Position numbers and translations under genes: made by a program | Assembly: GCF_003112555.1 (NCBI RefSeq) | Contig: NZ_BEWB01000012.1 | Coordinates: 1 to 64,000, forward strand | Length of the DNA: 64,000 nucleotides | DNA from: Streptomyces coelicoflavus | Lineage (GTDB): Bacteria > Actinomycetota > Actinomycetes > Streptomycetales > Streptomycetaceae | Direction: 5' to 3' | Shown: positions 1 through 10,747 of the stretch, piece after piece | How the letters are laid out: each line of letters opens with the position of its first letter | How positions within the stretch are numbered: the first letter of the stretch is position 1 | The notes under the pieces: model-generated | The model's database searches: none | Seen by the model: only the letters and a program-made list of their open reading frames with translations | Told to the model about the DNA's origin: nothing

Positions 1-282
1 GGGGGCGCGGCGGTCGCGGGCGCCGAGCCCCTCGTCGTCCGAGTCCGTCCACAGCGAGCCGTCGTACGGCGTGTCGGGGATCGGGACGAGGTCCGGACGC
101 CTGGGCGCGTCCGGCGCGGCAGCCGCCGCCCGCAGCAGGGCGAGGCTCTCGCGCAGATGGTCGGCGTCGGTGCGGACCCGGCGGACCTCCAGGTCACCGC
201 TGCCCAGCTGCTGCTCCAGCCGGGTCACCGTCCGGGACAGCTCGTCGAGGCTGCGCTGCACGGATGACAGATCGTCGTGCAC
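1..282 (-). CDS. Coiled-coil protein of unknown function, 5' part only
   Basis: The first 94 codons of a gene whose 3' end lies outside the window. The visible N-terminus is rich in heptad-like Leu, Glu and Arg (SLDELSRTVTRLEQQL, then RTDADHLRESLALLRAAA) and should form a coiled coil. It is followed by a Pro/Asp-rich segment (PIPDTPYDGSLWTDSDDEG). I do not recognise the family. The start is taken as the GTG at 282. An in-frame TTG at 288 has a better-spaced GAGGT upstream, so the true start could be two codons earlier. The gene is divergent from the peptide-binding lipoprotein at 597. Confidence 0.7.
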   Translation of the reverse strand, partial: MHDDLSSVQRSLDELSRTVTRLEQQLGSGDLEVRRVRTDADHLRESLALLRAAAAAPDAPRRPDLVPIPDTPYDGSLWTDSDDEGLGARDRRAP

Positions 283-596
283 GGACAAGACGTGACCTCA
301 CTTCCGTCGGACACGGCAGGGGAGCCGCCGGGCCGGTCTCGGGGGCGACGCTCATGCGCCTGAGAGTGTCGCGCGTCACACCGGCCGCTGGGAAGGGATG
401 TGCAGCGATTGGCCGGGGCGTGTCGGTGCATCGCGGGTGGCGTTGCGCCGGACGGGTGAGCTTACGCAGCGTCGTCGCCGTGTCTCCCGGCGTCGCCGAA
501 CCGTTTCCCCTTCAGTGGCCGCATCCCCGTCCGGATACAAATGATCAACTTGAATACCGCAAATACCGCAAACGCGGCCTTCCGGAGGTAGCAGAG
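283..596. promoter_or_regulatory. Divergent intergenic region with a tandem 9-bp repeat
   Basis: This 314-bp gap separates a minus-strand coiled-coil gene from the plus-strand lipoprotein gene and should hold promoters for both. Its 3' part (about 535-570) is noticeably AT-richer than the surroundings. That part contains two head-to-tail copies of AATACCGCA (553-561 and 562-570), which look like a protein-binding site or promoter spacer. The GGAGG ribosome site of the lipoprotein gene is at about 583. I see no convincing coding frame in the gap. Confidence 0.45.
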
Positions 597-2879
597 ATGT
601 CCCACGTCGGCGTCGGACCGCGCGCGGTGATGCGCTCGGTCGCCTTCCTCACCGCGGGTGTCCTCGCGGTTCCCGCGCTGGCCGGCTGCACCTCCGAGGA
701 CCCGGCCGGCAAGCCGCTCGCCGAACAGGACGTCGCCGCCGCGGCCCGCGCCCGGATCGCCGACGGCGGCACCCTGCGCTGGGCCGTGGACTCCGTGCCG
801 GACACGCTGAACGCCTTCCAGTCGGACGCCGACGCCACCACGACCCGTGTCGCGCAGGCCGTGCTGCCCTCGATGTACCGGATGGACGAGACCGGCAGCC
901 CGGTGCGCAACCCCGACTACCTGGAGTCGGCCGAGGTCGTCGACACCGAGCCCAAGCAGGTCGTGGTCTACAAGCTGAACCAGCAGGCCGTCTGGAGCGA
1001 CGGCCGGGAGATCGGCGCCGCGGACTTCGCCGCCCAGTGGCGTGCGCTGTCCGGCAAGGACAGCGCCTACTGGACCGCCCGCAACGCCGGCTACGACCGC
1101 ATCCAGAAGATCGAACGCGGGGCGAACGACCTGGAGGTGAAGGTCACCTTCAGCAGGCCCTACGCCGACTGGAAGGCCCTGTTCTCGCCGCTGTACCCGA
1201 AGGACGTCATGGGCACCCCCGACGCCTTCAACGACGGCGCGCGGCGGTCGCTCGAGGTCACCGCGGGGCCCTTCGCGGTCAAGAAGGTCGACACCAAGAG
1301 CGACCAGGTCGTCCTCACCGGCAATCCGCGCTGGTGGGGCGAGCCGGCCAAGCTGGACAAGATCGTGCTGCGTGCCGTGCCCCGCGACGAGCGCGTCTCC
1401 GAGCTGGTCGCCGGCGAGCTCGACCTCGCGGAGATCGACCCGGAGACCGCCGACGAGGTCACCCTGGCCGGGGCGCCCCGGGACCCGGCCACCGGCACGC
1501 CGCTCATGGGCCCGGAGGGCTCCCCGGCCCGCGGTCCGCAGGGCAGGTCCGCCGCCGAGGCGCTGCGCTCCTGGGCCGTCGCCAACGGCTCCGACGAGGA
1601 CGCCGCCGAGGAGGAGATCCTCGCCCGCGAGGAGCGCCGCGAGGCGGCGGCGAAGGAACGGCGCCGGCAGAAGGCGCTGAGCGGCTTCGAGGTCCGCAAG
1701 TCGCTGGAGGCCGCCTACACCCAGCTCGCCCTCAACGGATCCGACGGCCCCCTCGCCGACGAACGCGTCCGCAGGGCCGTGGCCCGCGCCCTGGACCGCG
1801 AGAAGCTGGCGGAGGCGGTGCTGAAGCCGCTCGGCCTGCCCGCCGAGCCCGTCGGCAGCCACCTCGCCCTGTCCGGCCAGCCCGCCTACGCCGACGGCAG
1901 CGGCGCGCTGGGGCAGCAGAACGCCAAGGAGGCCCGGGCCCTGCTCGCGGACGCCGGGTGGGTGTCCGGCGGCCCGGTGAAGAAGGCCGACGAGGGGGAG
2001 AAGGCGGCCGGTGCCGAGAAGGACGAGAAGGGCGACAAGGACGAGAAGAAGTCCGACGGCGACGACGGCACGTACATCGTCGGCGAGGACAACAAGAACG
2101 GCGGGAGCGGCGACGGCGGGAACGACGACGCCAAGGACGACGCCAAGGACGGCGCCGACCGGGAGAGCGGCGAGAAGCTGAGCAGCGGCAAGAACACCGC
2201 GCAGGGCGGCGCCCCCGGCGCCTACGCCCCCAAGGGCACCGCGGCCCCGGCCGGCTCGGTTACGGCCCCGCTGGCCAAGGACGGCAAGGCGCTCACCCTG
2301 CGCTTCGTGCTCCCCTCGGGCCCCGGCTCCGAGGCCCTGCGCACCGTGGCCGACCGCATCACGGACATGCTGAAGGAGATCGGCATCGGCACCGAGATCA
2401 CCAAGGTGCCGGACGAGAGCTACTTCAAGGACCACATCGCCGCCGGCGAGTACGACCTGGCGCTCTACTCCTGGCCCGCCTCCGCCTTCCCGGCCACCGA
2501 CGCCCGCCCCATCTACGCCAAGCCCGTCCCGGCCGCCGACGGCTCCCTGAACGTCGCGCAGAACTACACCCGGGTCGGCACCGACCAGGTCGACCAGCTC
2601 TTCGACCGGGCCATGACCACGCTGGACCAGAAGGAGGCCCGGGACCTGCTGCGCAAGGCGGACTCGCGGATCTGGGCGGCGGCCGGCTCCATCCCGCTCT
2701 ACCAGCGCCCCCAGCTGACGGTGGCCCGCGAGAACCTCGCCAACGCGGGGGCCTTCGGCTTCGAGACGCCGGTCTACGAGGACATGGGCTACCTCAAGAA
2801 GGGCGCCCAGGGCTCCCGGCCCTCCGCCCCGGCCGGGACCTCCGCGTCGTCCTCTCCGTCGTCCTCCTCGGGGTCCTGA
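597..2879 (+). CDS. Orphan peptide-binding lipoprotein (SBP_bac_5 family)
   Basis: A 760-residue extracytoplasmic solute-binding lipoprotein of the oligopeptide/dipeptide/nickel family. The start at ATG 597 follows GGAGG and gives a proper lipoprotein signal ending in the lipobox LAGC (VPALAGC). The family core is recognisable in GGTLRWAVDS and in later blocks such as SSVE-like ALDREKLAEAVL and LRFVLPSGPG. Two insertions make it much longer than the usual 540-600 residues: an Ala/Glu/Arg-rich helix near residues 310-360, and a highly charged Lys/Glu/Asp/Gly stretch of roughly 100 residues near 460-560. The protein ends in a Ser/Pro tail. No permease or ATPase gene is adjacent, so it may serve a transporter elsewhere or act as a sensor. 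Confidence 0.85.
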   Translation: MSHVGVGPRAVMRSVAFLTAGVLAVPALAGCTSEDPAGKPLAEQDVAAAARARIADGGTLRWAVDSVPDTLNAFQSDADATTTRVAQAVLPSMYRMDETGSPVRNPDYLESAEVVDTEPKQVVVYKLNQQAVWSDGREIGAADFAAQWRALSGKDSAYWTARNAGYDRIQKIERGANDLEVKVTFSRPYADWKALFSPLYPKDVMGTPDAFNDGARRSLEVTAGPFAVKKVDTKSDQVVLTGNPRWWGEPAKLDKIVLRAVPRDERVSELVAGELDLAEIDPETADEVTLAGAPRDPATGTPLMGPEGSPARGPQGRSAAEALRSWAVANGSDEDAAEEEILAREERREAAAKERRRQKALSGFEVRKSLEAAYTQLALNGSDGPLADERVRRAVARALDREKLAEAVLKPLGLPAEPVGSHLALSGQPAYADGSGALGQQNAKEARALLADAGWVSGGPVKKADEGEKAAGAEKDEKGDKDEKKSDGDDGTYIVGEDNKNGGSGDGGNDDAKDDAKDGADRESGEKLSSGKNTAQGGAPGAYAPKGTAAPAGSVTAPLAKDGKALTLRFVLPSGPGSEALRTVADRITDMLKEIGIGTEITKVPDESYFKDHIAAGEYDLALYSWPASAFPATDARPIYAKPVPAADGSLNVAQNYTRVGTDQVDQLFDRAMTTLDQKEARDLLRKADSRIWAAAGSIPLYQRPQLTVARENLANAGAFGFETPVYEDMGYLKKGAQGSRPSAPAGTSASSSPSSSSGS

Positions 2880-3011
2880 ACCCTCCCGGCAAGCCGCAGT
2901 CTCCGGAGCCCCGTACCATTGGGTGAGGCCGTGGCATGTACCGCCCGGCAGGCCCGCGTGACACGGACGTCCGCGACGGCCGTCCTCACACCCTCCGGGA
3001 GTACGCCTCAT

Positions 3012-4928
<1,917 letters not shown>

Positions 4929-4958
4929 CCCGCCTGCCGCGCCGGCGGCACGCAGCGG

Positions 4959-4998
4959 AGCCCGGGTGCCCCCATCATGGGGGCGCCCGGGCTTTTTT
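4959..4998 (+). terminator. Rho-independent terminator of typA
   Basis: Arms AGCCCGGGTGCCCCC (4959-4973) and GGGGGCGCCCGGGCT (4979-4993) pair with one G-T wobble around a 5-nt loop (ATCAT). A run of T follows (4993-4998). It lies 30 nt after the typA stop codon. Confidence 0.9.
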
Positions 4999-5622
4999 CA
5001 ACCGGTTTTCCGAGCGCCGGACACCCCTCTGTGACCTCCTGAGCACCCCCTTGTGTCCGAAACGCGGAGATCGACGCCCGATAGCCATGTAACACGTCCG
5101 TTTCGCGGTCTTCTCGTCCCGAACGGTTTGTCCAGATTTTGGAAGATCTACCCCGCAGCTGTGACTGAATTGAGATTTAAAGACGGTGGTCGGTTCTTCT
5201 GCTCATGGCAGATAGTTAGCCGCGTAACGCTCGGGTCAATGGGTCAAGGCGCTGTGGGGACAGTGCCCGACTCACGAGCACCAGGGGGTGACTGAGCTTC
5301 CGTCAGGGGTGTCGGAAGCCAGACGCACGCCCCCTCCTGTCGGTGAACACGTGGAGTCATGAGGAGGAGTCCCATGCGAGGTGTCACGAACACCAGGTGG
5401 GTCACACGGTCCGTCGCCCGCATCTGTGCACCGTCGGACGGCGACCGACTCTGAGGAGCGGGCCGGCCGCTGAAGTCCGGGCATCCGGCTACGCGCGTCC
5501 GGCTGCGGGTTTCCGGTGTCTTCCGGGACGTCCCGACGCTTCTTCATGATCCGTTCCGCGATGGCGCACACCCTGCGCCCGTCGCCGGTTCGGCACACCC
5601 ACACCTGTGAAATGGGCGAATT
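4999..5622 (+). promoter_or_regulatory. Long leader/promoter region of the bldK operon
   Basis: About 620 bp between the typA terminator and the first bldK gene. The segment 5120-5220 is markedly AT-richer (for example TGAATTGAGATTTAAAG) and is the likely promoter region. At 5233-5248 two tandem GGGTCAA heptamers lie 8 bp apart and could be an activator site. A possible 26-codon leader frame follows at 5374. No other credible gene is seen. Confidence 0.5.
5374..5454 (+). CDS. Possible 26-residue leader peptide upstream of bldK
   Basis: An ATG at 5374 is preceded by an almost perfect ribosome site (GAGGAGGAG, 4 nt spacing). It opens a 26-codon frame, MRGVTNTRWVTRSVARICAP and six more residues, ending at TGA 5454. 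It lies 168 bp before the first bldK gene. The strong ribosome site in an otherwise non-coding leader is the main argument. There is no obvious run of a single regulatory amino acid. It could be a leader that controls downstream expression, or chance. Confidence 0.3.
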   Translation: MRGVTNTRWVTRSVARICAPSDGDRL

Positions 5623-6657
5623 GTGACAAGTCCGATCGACATTGAGGACGGCGGAACGGCAGCCGTCGCAGCCGACGCTCCGGAGCCCGTCAAGACGGAG
5701 GAGGCGAAGAGCCACGAAGGCCGCTCACCCGGGCAGTTGATGTGGCTCCGCTTCAAACGCGACCGCACCGGAGTCGTCTCCGCCTGCGTCGTGCTCCTCT
5801 ACTTCGTCGTCTCCGCACTGGCGCCGCTCATCGCCAATGTGTACGGGAAGAACCCCTACACGCTGTACGCCCGGGAGCCCGAGTACCCCTTCCTCCTGGA
5901 CGACTTCGCGATGCCCACGGGTTCCTTCGGCGGCATGTCGGGCGAGTTCTGGTTCGGTGTCGAACCCAAGCTGGGCCGCGACGTGTTCACCATGCTGCTG
6001 TACGGCATGCGCACCTCCCTCTACATGGCCGTGCTCGTCACCACGCTCTGCGTCGTCACCGGTGTGCTCATCGGGATGGTCAGCGGCTTCTTCGGCGGCC
6101 GCGTCGACTACTGGCTGGGCCGGGTCACCGACTTCTTCCTGGCCTTCCCGCAACAGCTGTTCTTCATCGCCTTCATGCCCGTCGTGACCGCGATGTTCGT
6201 CTCCCCGCAGGACGAGACCCCCACCTACCTCAGGGTCGTGGCCATCACCCTGGTGATGTGGTTCCTCGGCTGGATGGGCCTGGCCCGTCTGGTGCGCGGC
6301 TCGGTACTGACCCTGCGGGAGCGGGAGTTCGTGGAGGCGGCCAAGGTGTCCGGGGCCTCTCCCTGGCGCATCGTGCGCAAGGAGATCCTGCCGAACATCG
6401 TCACACCGATCCTGGTGCAGGCCACCTACATCCTCCCGAGCACGATCCTGTCCATCGCCTTCCTGTCGTACATCGGCGTGGGCTTCGTCGAACCGACCCC
6501 GGACTGGGGCCGCATGTTCGCCATCGGTGCCGACGTGTACGAGCAGGACCCGATGTTCATGTTCTTCCCAGGAGTGGCGCTGGTCGTCTTCGTCCTCTCC
6601 TTCAACCTTCTCGGCGACTCCGTCCGGGACGCATTCGACCCCAAGACCGGACGGTAA
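5623..6657 (+). CDS. bldKA: Oligopeptide ABC transporter permease (OppC type), BldKA-like
   Basis: A 344-residue inner-membrane permease of the DppC/OppC family with an N-terminal OppC_N segment (SPGQLMWLRFKRDRTG) and about six membrane spans. The binding-protein-dependent transport signature is EFVEAAKVSGASPWRIVRKEILPN (EAA loop), which contacts the ATPases. It is the first gene of a permease/lipoprotein/permease/ATPase/ATPase operon. That order, beside typA, matches the S. coelicolor bldK locus, whose transporter imports an extracellular oligopeptide needed for aerial growth. The GTG at 5623 is used; the ribosome site is weak. Assignment as BldKA rests on order and location. Confidence 0.85.
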   Translation: MTSPIDIEDGGTAAVAADAPEPVKTEEAKSHEGRSPGQLMWLRFKRDRTGVVSACVVLLYFVVSALAPLIANVYGKNPYTLYAREPEYPFLLDDFAMPTGSFGGMSGEFWFGVEPKLGRDVFTMLLYGMRTSLYMAVLVTTLCVVTGVLIGMVSGFFGGRVDYWLGRVTDFFLAFPQQLFFIAFMPVVTAMFVSPQDETPTYLRVVAITLVMWFLGWMGLARLVRGSVLTLREREFVEAAKVSGASPWRIVRKEILPNIVTPILVQATYILPSTILSIAFLSYIGVGFVEPTPDWGRMFAIGADVYEQDPMFMFFPGVALVVFVLSFNLLGDSVRDAFDPKTGR

Positions 6658-6757
6658 CCGTCCATTGGTGGTGGGGGAGCTGCCACCCCCGTGCCGGGCT
6701 TCCGGACCGTCAGGCAGCACTCGTGGACAACTCTCGACAGGCAGGTGGATCGGCACT

Positions 6758-8572
6758 ATGAAGCCCATCAGAACCCGCACCACGCGCACCACGCGCGCCA
6801 TAGCCGTGGCCATCGTGGCCGGCACGCTGGTGCTGACCGGCTGCTCCGGCGACAACGACGGGGGCGGCGGCAAGGGCAAGAGCGACGCCAAGAACCAGAA
6901 GGACGCCGCCGAGCAGCAGGACCCGGTGGCCTACGGCGACGCCGCGGCCTCCAACGGTCCGGCCGAGGAGGTCCCCGGGGCGAAGCCCGGCGGCTTCATC
7001 AACGTCTACATGCAGTCGGACCTGACCCACATGGACCCGGGCCAGATCTACGTCAGCGACGCCGGCCAGTTCGCCAACCTGATCCACCGCGGCCTGACCA
7101 ACTTCCAGGAGGACGACCAGGGCAACCTGACCGTCGTCGGCGACATCGCCACCGACTCCGGCCAGTCCTCCGACGGCGGCAAGACCTGGACGTACAAGCT
7201 CAAGGACAACATCAAGGACGACCAGGGCAACGCCATCACCTCGGCGGACGTCCGGCACAGCATCGAGCGCCTGTACTCGAAGGTGATCTTCGACGGTCCG
7301 ACGTACATCCAGTCCTGGCTCTCCGGCAACGACTACCGCAAGGCGCTGCCGGACGGCCCGTACAAGGGCAAGCACCTGCCGGACTCGGTGCTGGAGACCC
7401 CGGACGACAAGACGGTCGTCTTCCACTTCTCCCAGCCGCGCCCGGACCTCCCGCAGGCCCTCGCCATGGCCGGCTACGCCATCGTGCCCGAGAAGCGGGA
7501 CACGAAGGAGAAGTACGACGACGCCCCCGCGTCCCTCGGCCCCTACAAGATCGCCGAGTACAAGCCCGGCAAGTCCATGAAGCTGGTCAGGAACGACCAG
7601 TGGGACCCGAAGACGGACTCGGTGCGCCACCAGTACGTCGACGGCTACAACTTCTCCAGCACCATCGACCAGGCCAGCCAGACCAAGCGGCTGATCGCCG
7701 ACCAGGGCGAGGCCAAGAACGCCATCCAGTTCACGGACCCGGTCGACGCGGCCCAGATGTCGACGGTCGTCAGCGACCCGGCGACGAAGAAACGTACCAT
7801 CGCGGGCTACCAGGTCTACGTCTGGCAGATGAGCTTCAACCTGGACCGTCTGAAGGACAAGAAGGTCCGCGACGCGATCACCTACGCGATCCCGAACCAG
7901 TCCATGGTCCAGGCGGACGGCGGCCGCTACGGCGGCGAGGTGGCCGGCGGCCTGCTCGCGCCGACCCTGCCGAACTTCGACCCGAAGTACGACCCGTTCG
8001 GCAAGCTGAAGAAGCCCAACGGCGACCCGGAGAAGGCCAAGGCGCTGCTCAAGGAGGCGGGTGTCAAGGAGGGCACGAAGCTCACCTACGCCTACTCCAA
8101 CACCCCGCGCGGCCAGGCCCAGATGCTCATCATCAAGGACGCCCTGGCGAAGATCGGCTTCGACGTCCAGGCCAAGGAGATCGACCGGGCCAGCTTCTAC
8201 GAGCAGATCGGCAAGCTGGACAACCCGTACGACCTCTACATGACCGGCTGGGGCCAGGACTGGCCCAACGCGTCCACGGTCATCACCCCGGTCTACGACG
8301 GTGAACTGGTCGCCGACGGCGGGTCCAACTACTCGCACATCGACGACGCGCAGGTCAACGCGCTGATCAAGAAGGCGCTGACGCAGCAGCCGGAGGAGGC
8401 GGCCAAGACCTGGGAGAAGGCCCACCACCGCATCGTGGAGGACATCAACCCGGCGGCCCCGGTCTACTACTCCAAGCAGATCCAGCTCTACGGGTCGAAC
8501 ATCGGCGGTGCCCGGTACAGCAACGAGTCGAGCTACATCGACATCAACGACCTGTACCTGAAGCAGCCGTAG
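6758..8572 (+). CDS. bldKB: Oligopeptide-binding lipoprotein, BldKB-like
   Basis: A 604-residue SBP_bac_5 lipoprotein. The signal peptide has an Arg/Thr-rich n-region (MKPIRTRTTRTTR), a hydrophobic core and the lipobox LTGC. A Gly/Asp/Lys linker to the anchored Cys follows, then the peptide-binding fold (GGFINVYMQSDLTHMDPGQIY, EYKPGKSMKLVRNDQWDPKT, GWGQDWPNAS). The length agrees with the roughly 600 residues reported for S. coelicolor BldKB. The start at ATG 6758 follows AGGTGG and gives an intact signal. It should capture peptides at the outer face of the membrane for the two permeases. A strong hairpin separates it from the next gene. Confidence 0.88.
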   Translation: MKPIRTRTTRTTRAIAVAIVAGTLVLTGCSGDNDGGGGKGKSDAKNQKDAAEQQDPVAYGDAAASNGPAEEVPGAKPGGFINVYMQSDLTHMDPGQIYVSDAGQFANLIHRGLTNFQEDDQGNLTVVGDIATDSGQSSDGGKTWTYKLKDNIKDDQGNAITSADVRHSIERLYSKVIFDGPTYIQSWLSGNDYRKALPDGPYKGKHLPDSVLETPDDKTVVFHFSQPRPDLPQALAMAGYAIVPEKRDTKEKYDDAPASLGPYKIAEYKPGKSMKLVRNDQWDPKTDSVRHQYVDGYNFSSTIDQASQTKRLIADQGEAKNAIQFTDPVDAAQMSTVVSDPATKKRTIAGYQVYVWQMSFNLDRLKDKKVRDAITYAIPNQSMVQADGGRYGGEVAGGLLAPTLPNFDPKYDPFGKLKKPNGDPEKAKALLKEAGVKEGTKLTYAYSNTPRGQAQMLIIKDALAKIGFDVQAKEIDRASFYEQIGKLDNPYDLYMTGWGQDWPNASTVITPVYDGELVADGGSNYSHIDDAQVNALIKKALTQQPEEAAKTWEKAHHRIVEDINPAAPVYYSKQIQLYGSNIGGARYSNESSYIDINDLYLKQP

Positions 8573-8589
8573 CCCGCCGGCCCGGCTGA

Positions 8590-8637
8590 CCGCGGGGGTG
8601 CGCGCCAAGCGGAGCGCGACGGAGCGCACCCCCGCGG
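8590..8637 (+). promoter_or_regulatory. 14-bp intercistronic hairpin after the bldKB-like gene
   Basis: CCGCGGGGGTGCGC (8590-8603) and GCGCACCCCCGCGG (8624-8637) are perfectly complementary around a 20-nt loop. No T-run follows, so it is more likely an mRNA-stabilising or partial-attenuation element than a full terminator. Such an element would allow more lipoprotein than permease to be made. The paralogous operon has the equivalent structure at 15231-15267. Confidence 0.75.
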
Positions 8638-8686
8638 AGGTCCTCCTCACCTGCCGCCGCGTTCCCGAAGAGAGCATCCACCTGCC

Positions 8687-9664
8687 ATGCTTCAGTTCCT
8701 CGTTCGCAGGTTGATCGGCGCATGCGTGATCATCTTCCTGATCGGCGCCTTCACCTTCTTCCTGTTCTACACGATCCCCCAGGACTTCGCCGAGCTGTCC
8801 TGCGGCAGAAACTGCACCCCGCAGAACATCGCGGTGATCCGCGAGAACCTCGGCCTCGACAAGCCCATCACCTCCCAGTTCTGGGAGTTCATGGCGGGCA
8901 TCGTGAACGGCCGGGACTTCACCCAGGGGCACTGCTCCGCGCCGTGTCTGGGGGTGTCCTTCGACACCGGAGAGTTCGTCTGGGACTCGATCCTGGACCG
9001 GTTCCCGCTGACGCTCTCCCTGACCCTCGGCGGCCTCGTCATCTTCCTGTTCCTGGGGCTCGGCTCGGGTCTGCTGGCCGCCTGGAAGCGCGGCACCGTC
9101 GTGGACAAGGCCGTCAGCGGTGCCTCGATCGTCCTCAGCTCGTTCCAGATCTACTTCCTCGGCCCGATCGTCCTCGGCATCTTCGTGTACCAGTCGGGGA
9201 TCATGGACAACCCGAAGTACGAGCCGTTCACGGAGAACCCGATCGCCTGGATGGTCGGCATGATCATCCCCTGGTGCGTGATGGCCACCATCTTCACCGC
9301 CCAGTACACCCGTATGGCGCGCTCGACCATGATCGAACAGCTTCAGGAGGAGCACGTCCGCACCGCCCGGGCCAAGGGCATGAAGCAGCGCTACGTCTTC
9401 TTCCGCTACGCCTGGCGCGGTTCGCTGATCCCGATCGTCACCATTCTCGGCGTGGACCTCAGCGCGCTGCTGTCCGGGGCGGTGGTCACGGAGTTCACCT
9501 TCGACCTCGCCGGCATCGGCCGCCTCGCGGTCGACTCGTCGCTGACCAAGGACCTGCCGGTGACGATGGGCGTGATGCTGTTCGGGGCCTTCTTCATCCT
9601 GCTCCTGAACATCGTCGTGGACCTCGCCTACGCCTACATCGACCCGCGCGTGCGGCTCAGCTAG
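8687..9664 (+). CDS. bldKC: Oligopeptide ABC transporter permease (OppB type), BldKC-like
   Basis: A 325-residue DppB/OppB-family permease. It begins with the usual membrane helix (MLQFLVRRLIGACVIIFLIG). An extracellular loop follows that contains four cysteines (SCGRNCTP and HCSAPC), a feature shared with the paralogue at 14195. The EAA-loop region is RTARAKGMKQRYVFFRYAWRGSLIP. It pairs with the OppC-type permease to form the channel. It lies 114 nt after the lipoprotein gene, with the hairpin between them, and 9 nt before the first ATPase gene. Confidence 0.88.
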   Translation: MLQFLVRRLIGACVIIFLIGAFTFFLFYTIPQDFAELSCGRNCTPQNIAVIRENLGLDKPITSQFWEFMAGIVNGRDFTQGHCSAPCLGVSFDTGEFVWDSILDRFPLTLSLTLGGLVIFLFLGLGSGLLAAWKRGTVVDKAVSGASIVLSSFQIYFLGPIVLGIFVYQSGIMDNPKYEPFTENPIAWMVGMIIPWCVMATIFTAQYTRMARSTMIEQLQEEHVRTARAKGMKQRYVFFRYAWRGSLIPIVTILGVDLSALLSGAVVTEFTFDLAGIGRLAVDSSLTKDLPVTMGVMLFGAFFILLLNIVVDLAYAYIDPRVRLS

Positions 9665-9673
9665 GAGAACTCC

Positions 9674-10735
9674 GTGAGTACTTCGACCAGGACCGAAGGC
9701 GCCGCGGCCCCGACCGGGCCGGATTCCTTCTTCTCGGTCCGCGACCTCCGGGTGCGGTTCTCCACCGAGGACGGCGTCGTCAAGGCGGTCGACGGCCTGT
9801 CCTTCGACGTCGAACGCGGCCGGACCCTCGGCATCGTGGGGGAGTCGGGCTCCGGCAAGTCCGTCACGAACCTCACCGTGCTCGGCCTGCACAACCCCAA
9901 GACGACCACGGTCGACGGCGAGATCGTCCTCGACGGCAAGGAACTGGTCACGGCGACCGAGAAGGAGCTGGAGAAGCTCCGCGGCAACAAGGTCGCCATG
10001 ATCTTCCAGGACCCCCTGACCGCGCTGTCGCCCTACTACACGGTGGGCCGGCAGATCGCCGAGCCGTACATGAAGCACACCGGCGCCTCCAAGAAGGAGG
10101 CGCGGGCACGGGCGATCGAGATGCTGACCAAGGTCGGCATCCCGCAGCCCAAGGTCCGTGTGGACGACTACCCGCACCAGTTCTCCGGCGGTATGCGCCA
10201 GCGCGCGATGATCGCCATGGCCCTGGTCTGCGACCCCGACCTCCTGATCGCCGACGAGCCGACCACCGCCCTGGACGTCACCGTCCAGGCGCAGATCCTG
10301 GACCTGCTCAAGGACCTCCAGCAGGAGTTCGGCTCGGCCATCGTCTTCATCACCCACGACCTCGGCGTCATCTCCGACATGGCCGACGACCTGCTCGTGA
10401 TGTACGCGGGACGGGCCGTGGAGCGCGGCAGCGCCGCCGAGGTGCTGCGCAGCCCGCGGCACCCCTACACCTGGGGCCTGCTCAGCTCGATGCCGCGCCT
10501 CGGCGGCAGCCTCGACCAGCCGCTCAGCCCGATCCCGGGCTCGCCGCCCAGCATGCTCAACCCGCCGTCCGGCTGCCCCTTCCACCCGCGCTGCGCGTTC
10601 ACGGACGAGGTGGGCGGCGACCGGTGCGCCACCGAGCGTCCGCCGCTCGGCGAGGGACGCGCCGCCGCCTGCCATCTGACGGCGGAGCAGAAGCAGACCC
10701 TCTTCATCGACAAGATCCAGCCCCGGCTGCGTTAG
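9674..10735 (+). CDS. bldKD: Oligopeptide ABC transporter ATPase (OppD type), BldKD-like
   Basis: A 353-residue nucleotide-binding subunit. Walker A is GESGSGKS at residues 56-63, the Q-loop is in MIFQDPLTALSP, the ABC signature is FSGGMRQR, Walker B is LLIADEPTTALD and the H-loop is in ITHDLG. The C-terminal oligopeptide/dipeptide-transporter domain carries the cysteine set seen in OppD/DppD (GCPFHPRCAF, then C and ACHL). The start at GTG 9674 follows AGGAG at 7 nt. It forms a heterodimer with the next gene product at the cytoplasmic face of the importer. Confidence 0.9.
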   Translation: MSTSTRTEGAAAPTGPDSFFSVRDLRVRFSTEDGVVKAVDGLSFDVERGRTLGIVGESGSGKSVTNLTVLGLHNPKTTTVDGEIVLDGKELVTATEKELEKLRGNKVAMIFQDPLTALSPYYTVGRQIAEPYMKHTGASKKEARARAIEMLTKVGIPQPKVRVDDYPHQFSGGMRQRAMIAMALVCDPDLLIADEPTTALDVTVQAQILDLLKDLQQEFGSAIVFITHDLGVISDMADDLLVMYAGRAVERGSAAEVLRSPRHPYTWGLLSSMPRLGGSLDQPLSPIPGSPPSMLNPPSGCPFHPRCAFTDEVGGDRCATERPPLGEGRAAACHLTAEQKQTLFIDKIQPRLR

Positions 10736-10747
10736 GGAGACCGAGAC

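Noticed and set aside
5053..5295. An 80-codon frame upstream of bldK
   Set aside because: No ribosome site, codon usage unlike Streptomyces genes, and it covers the AT-rich promoter region.
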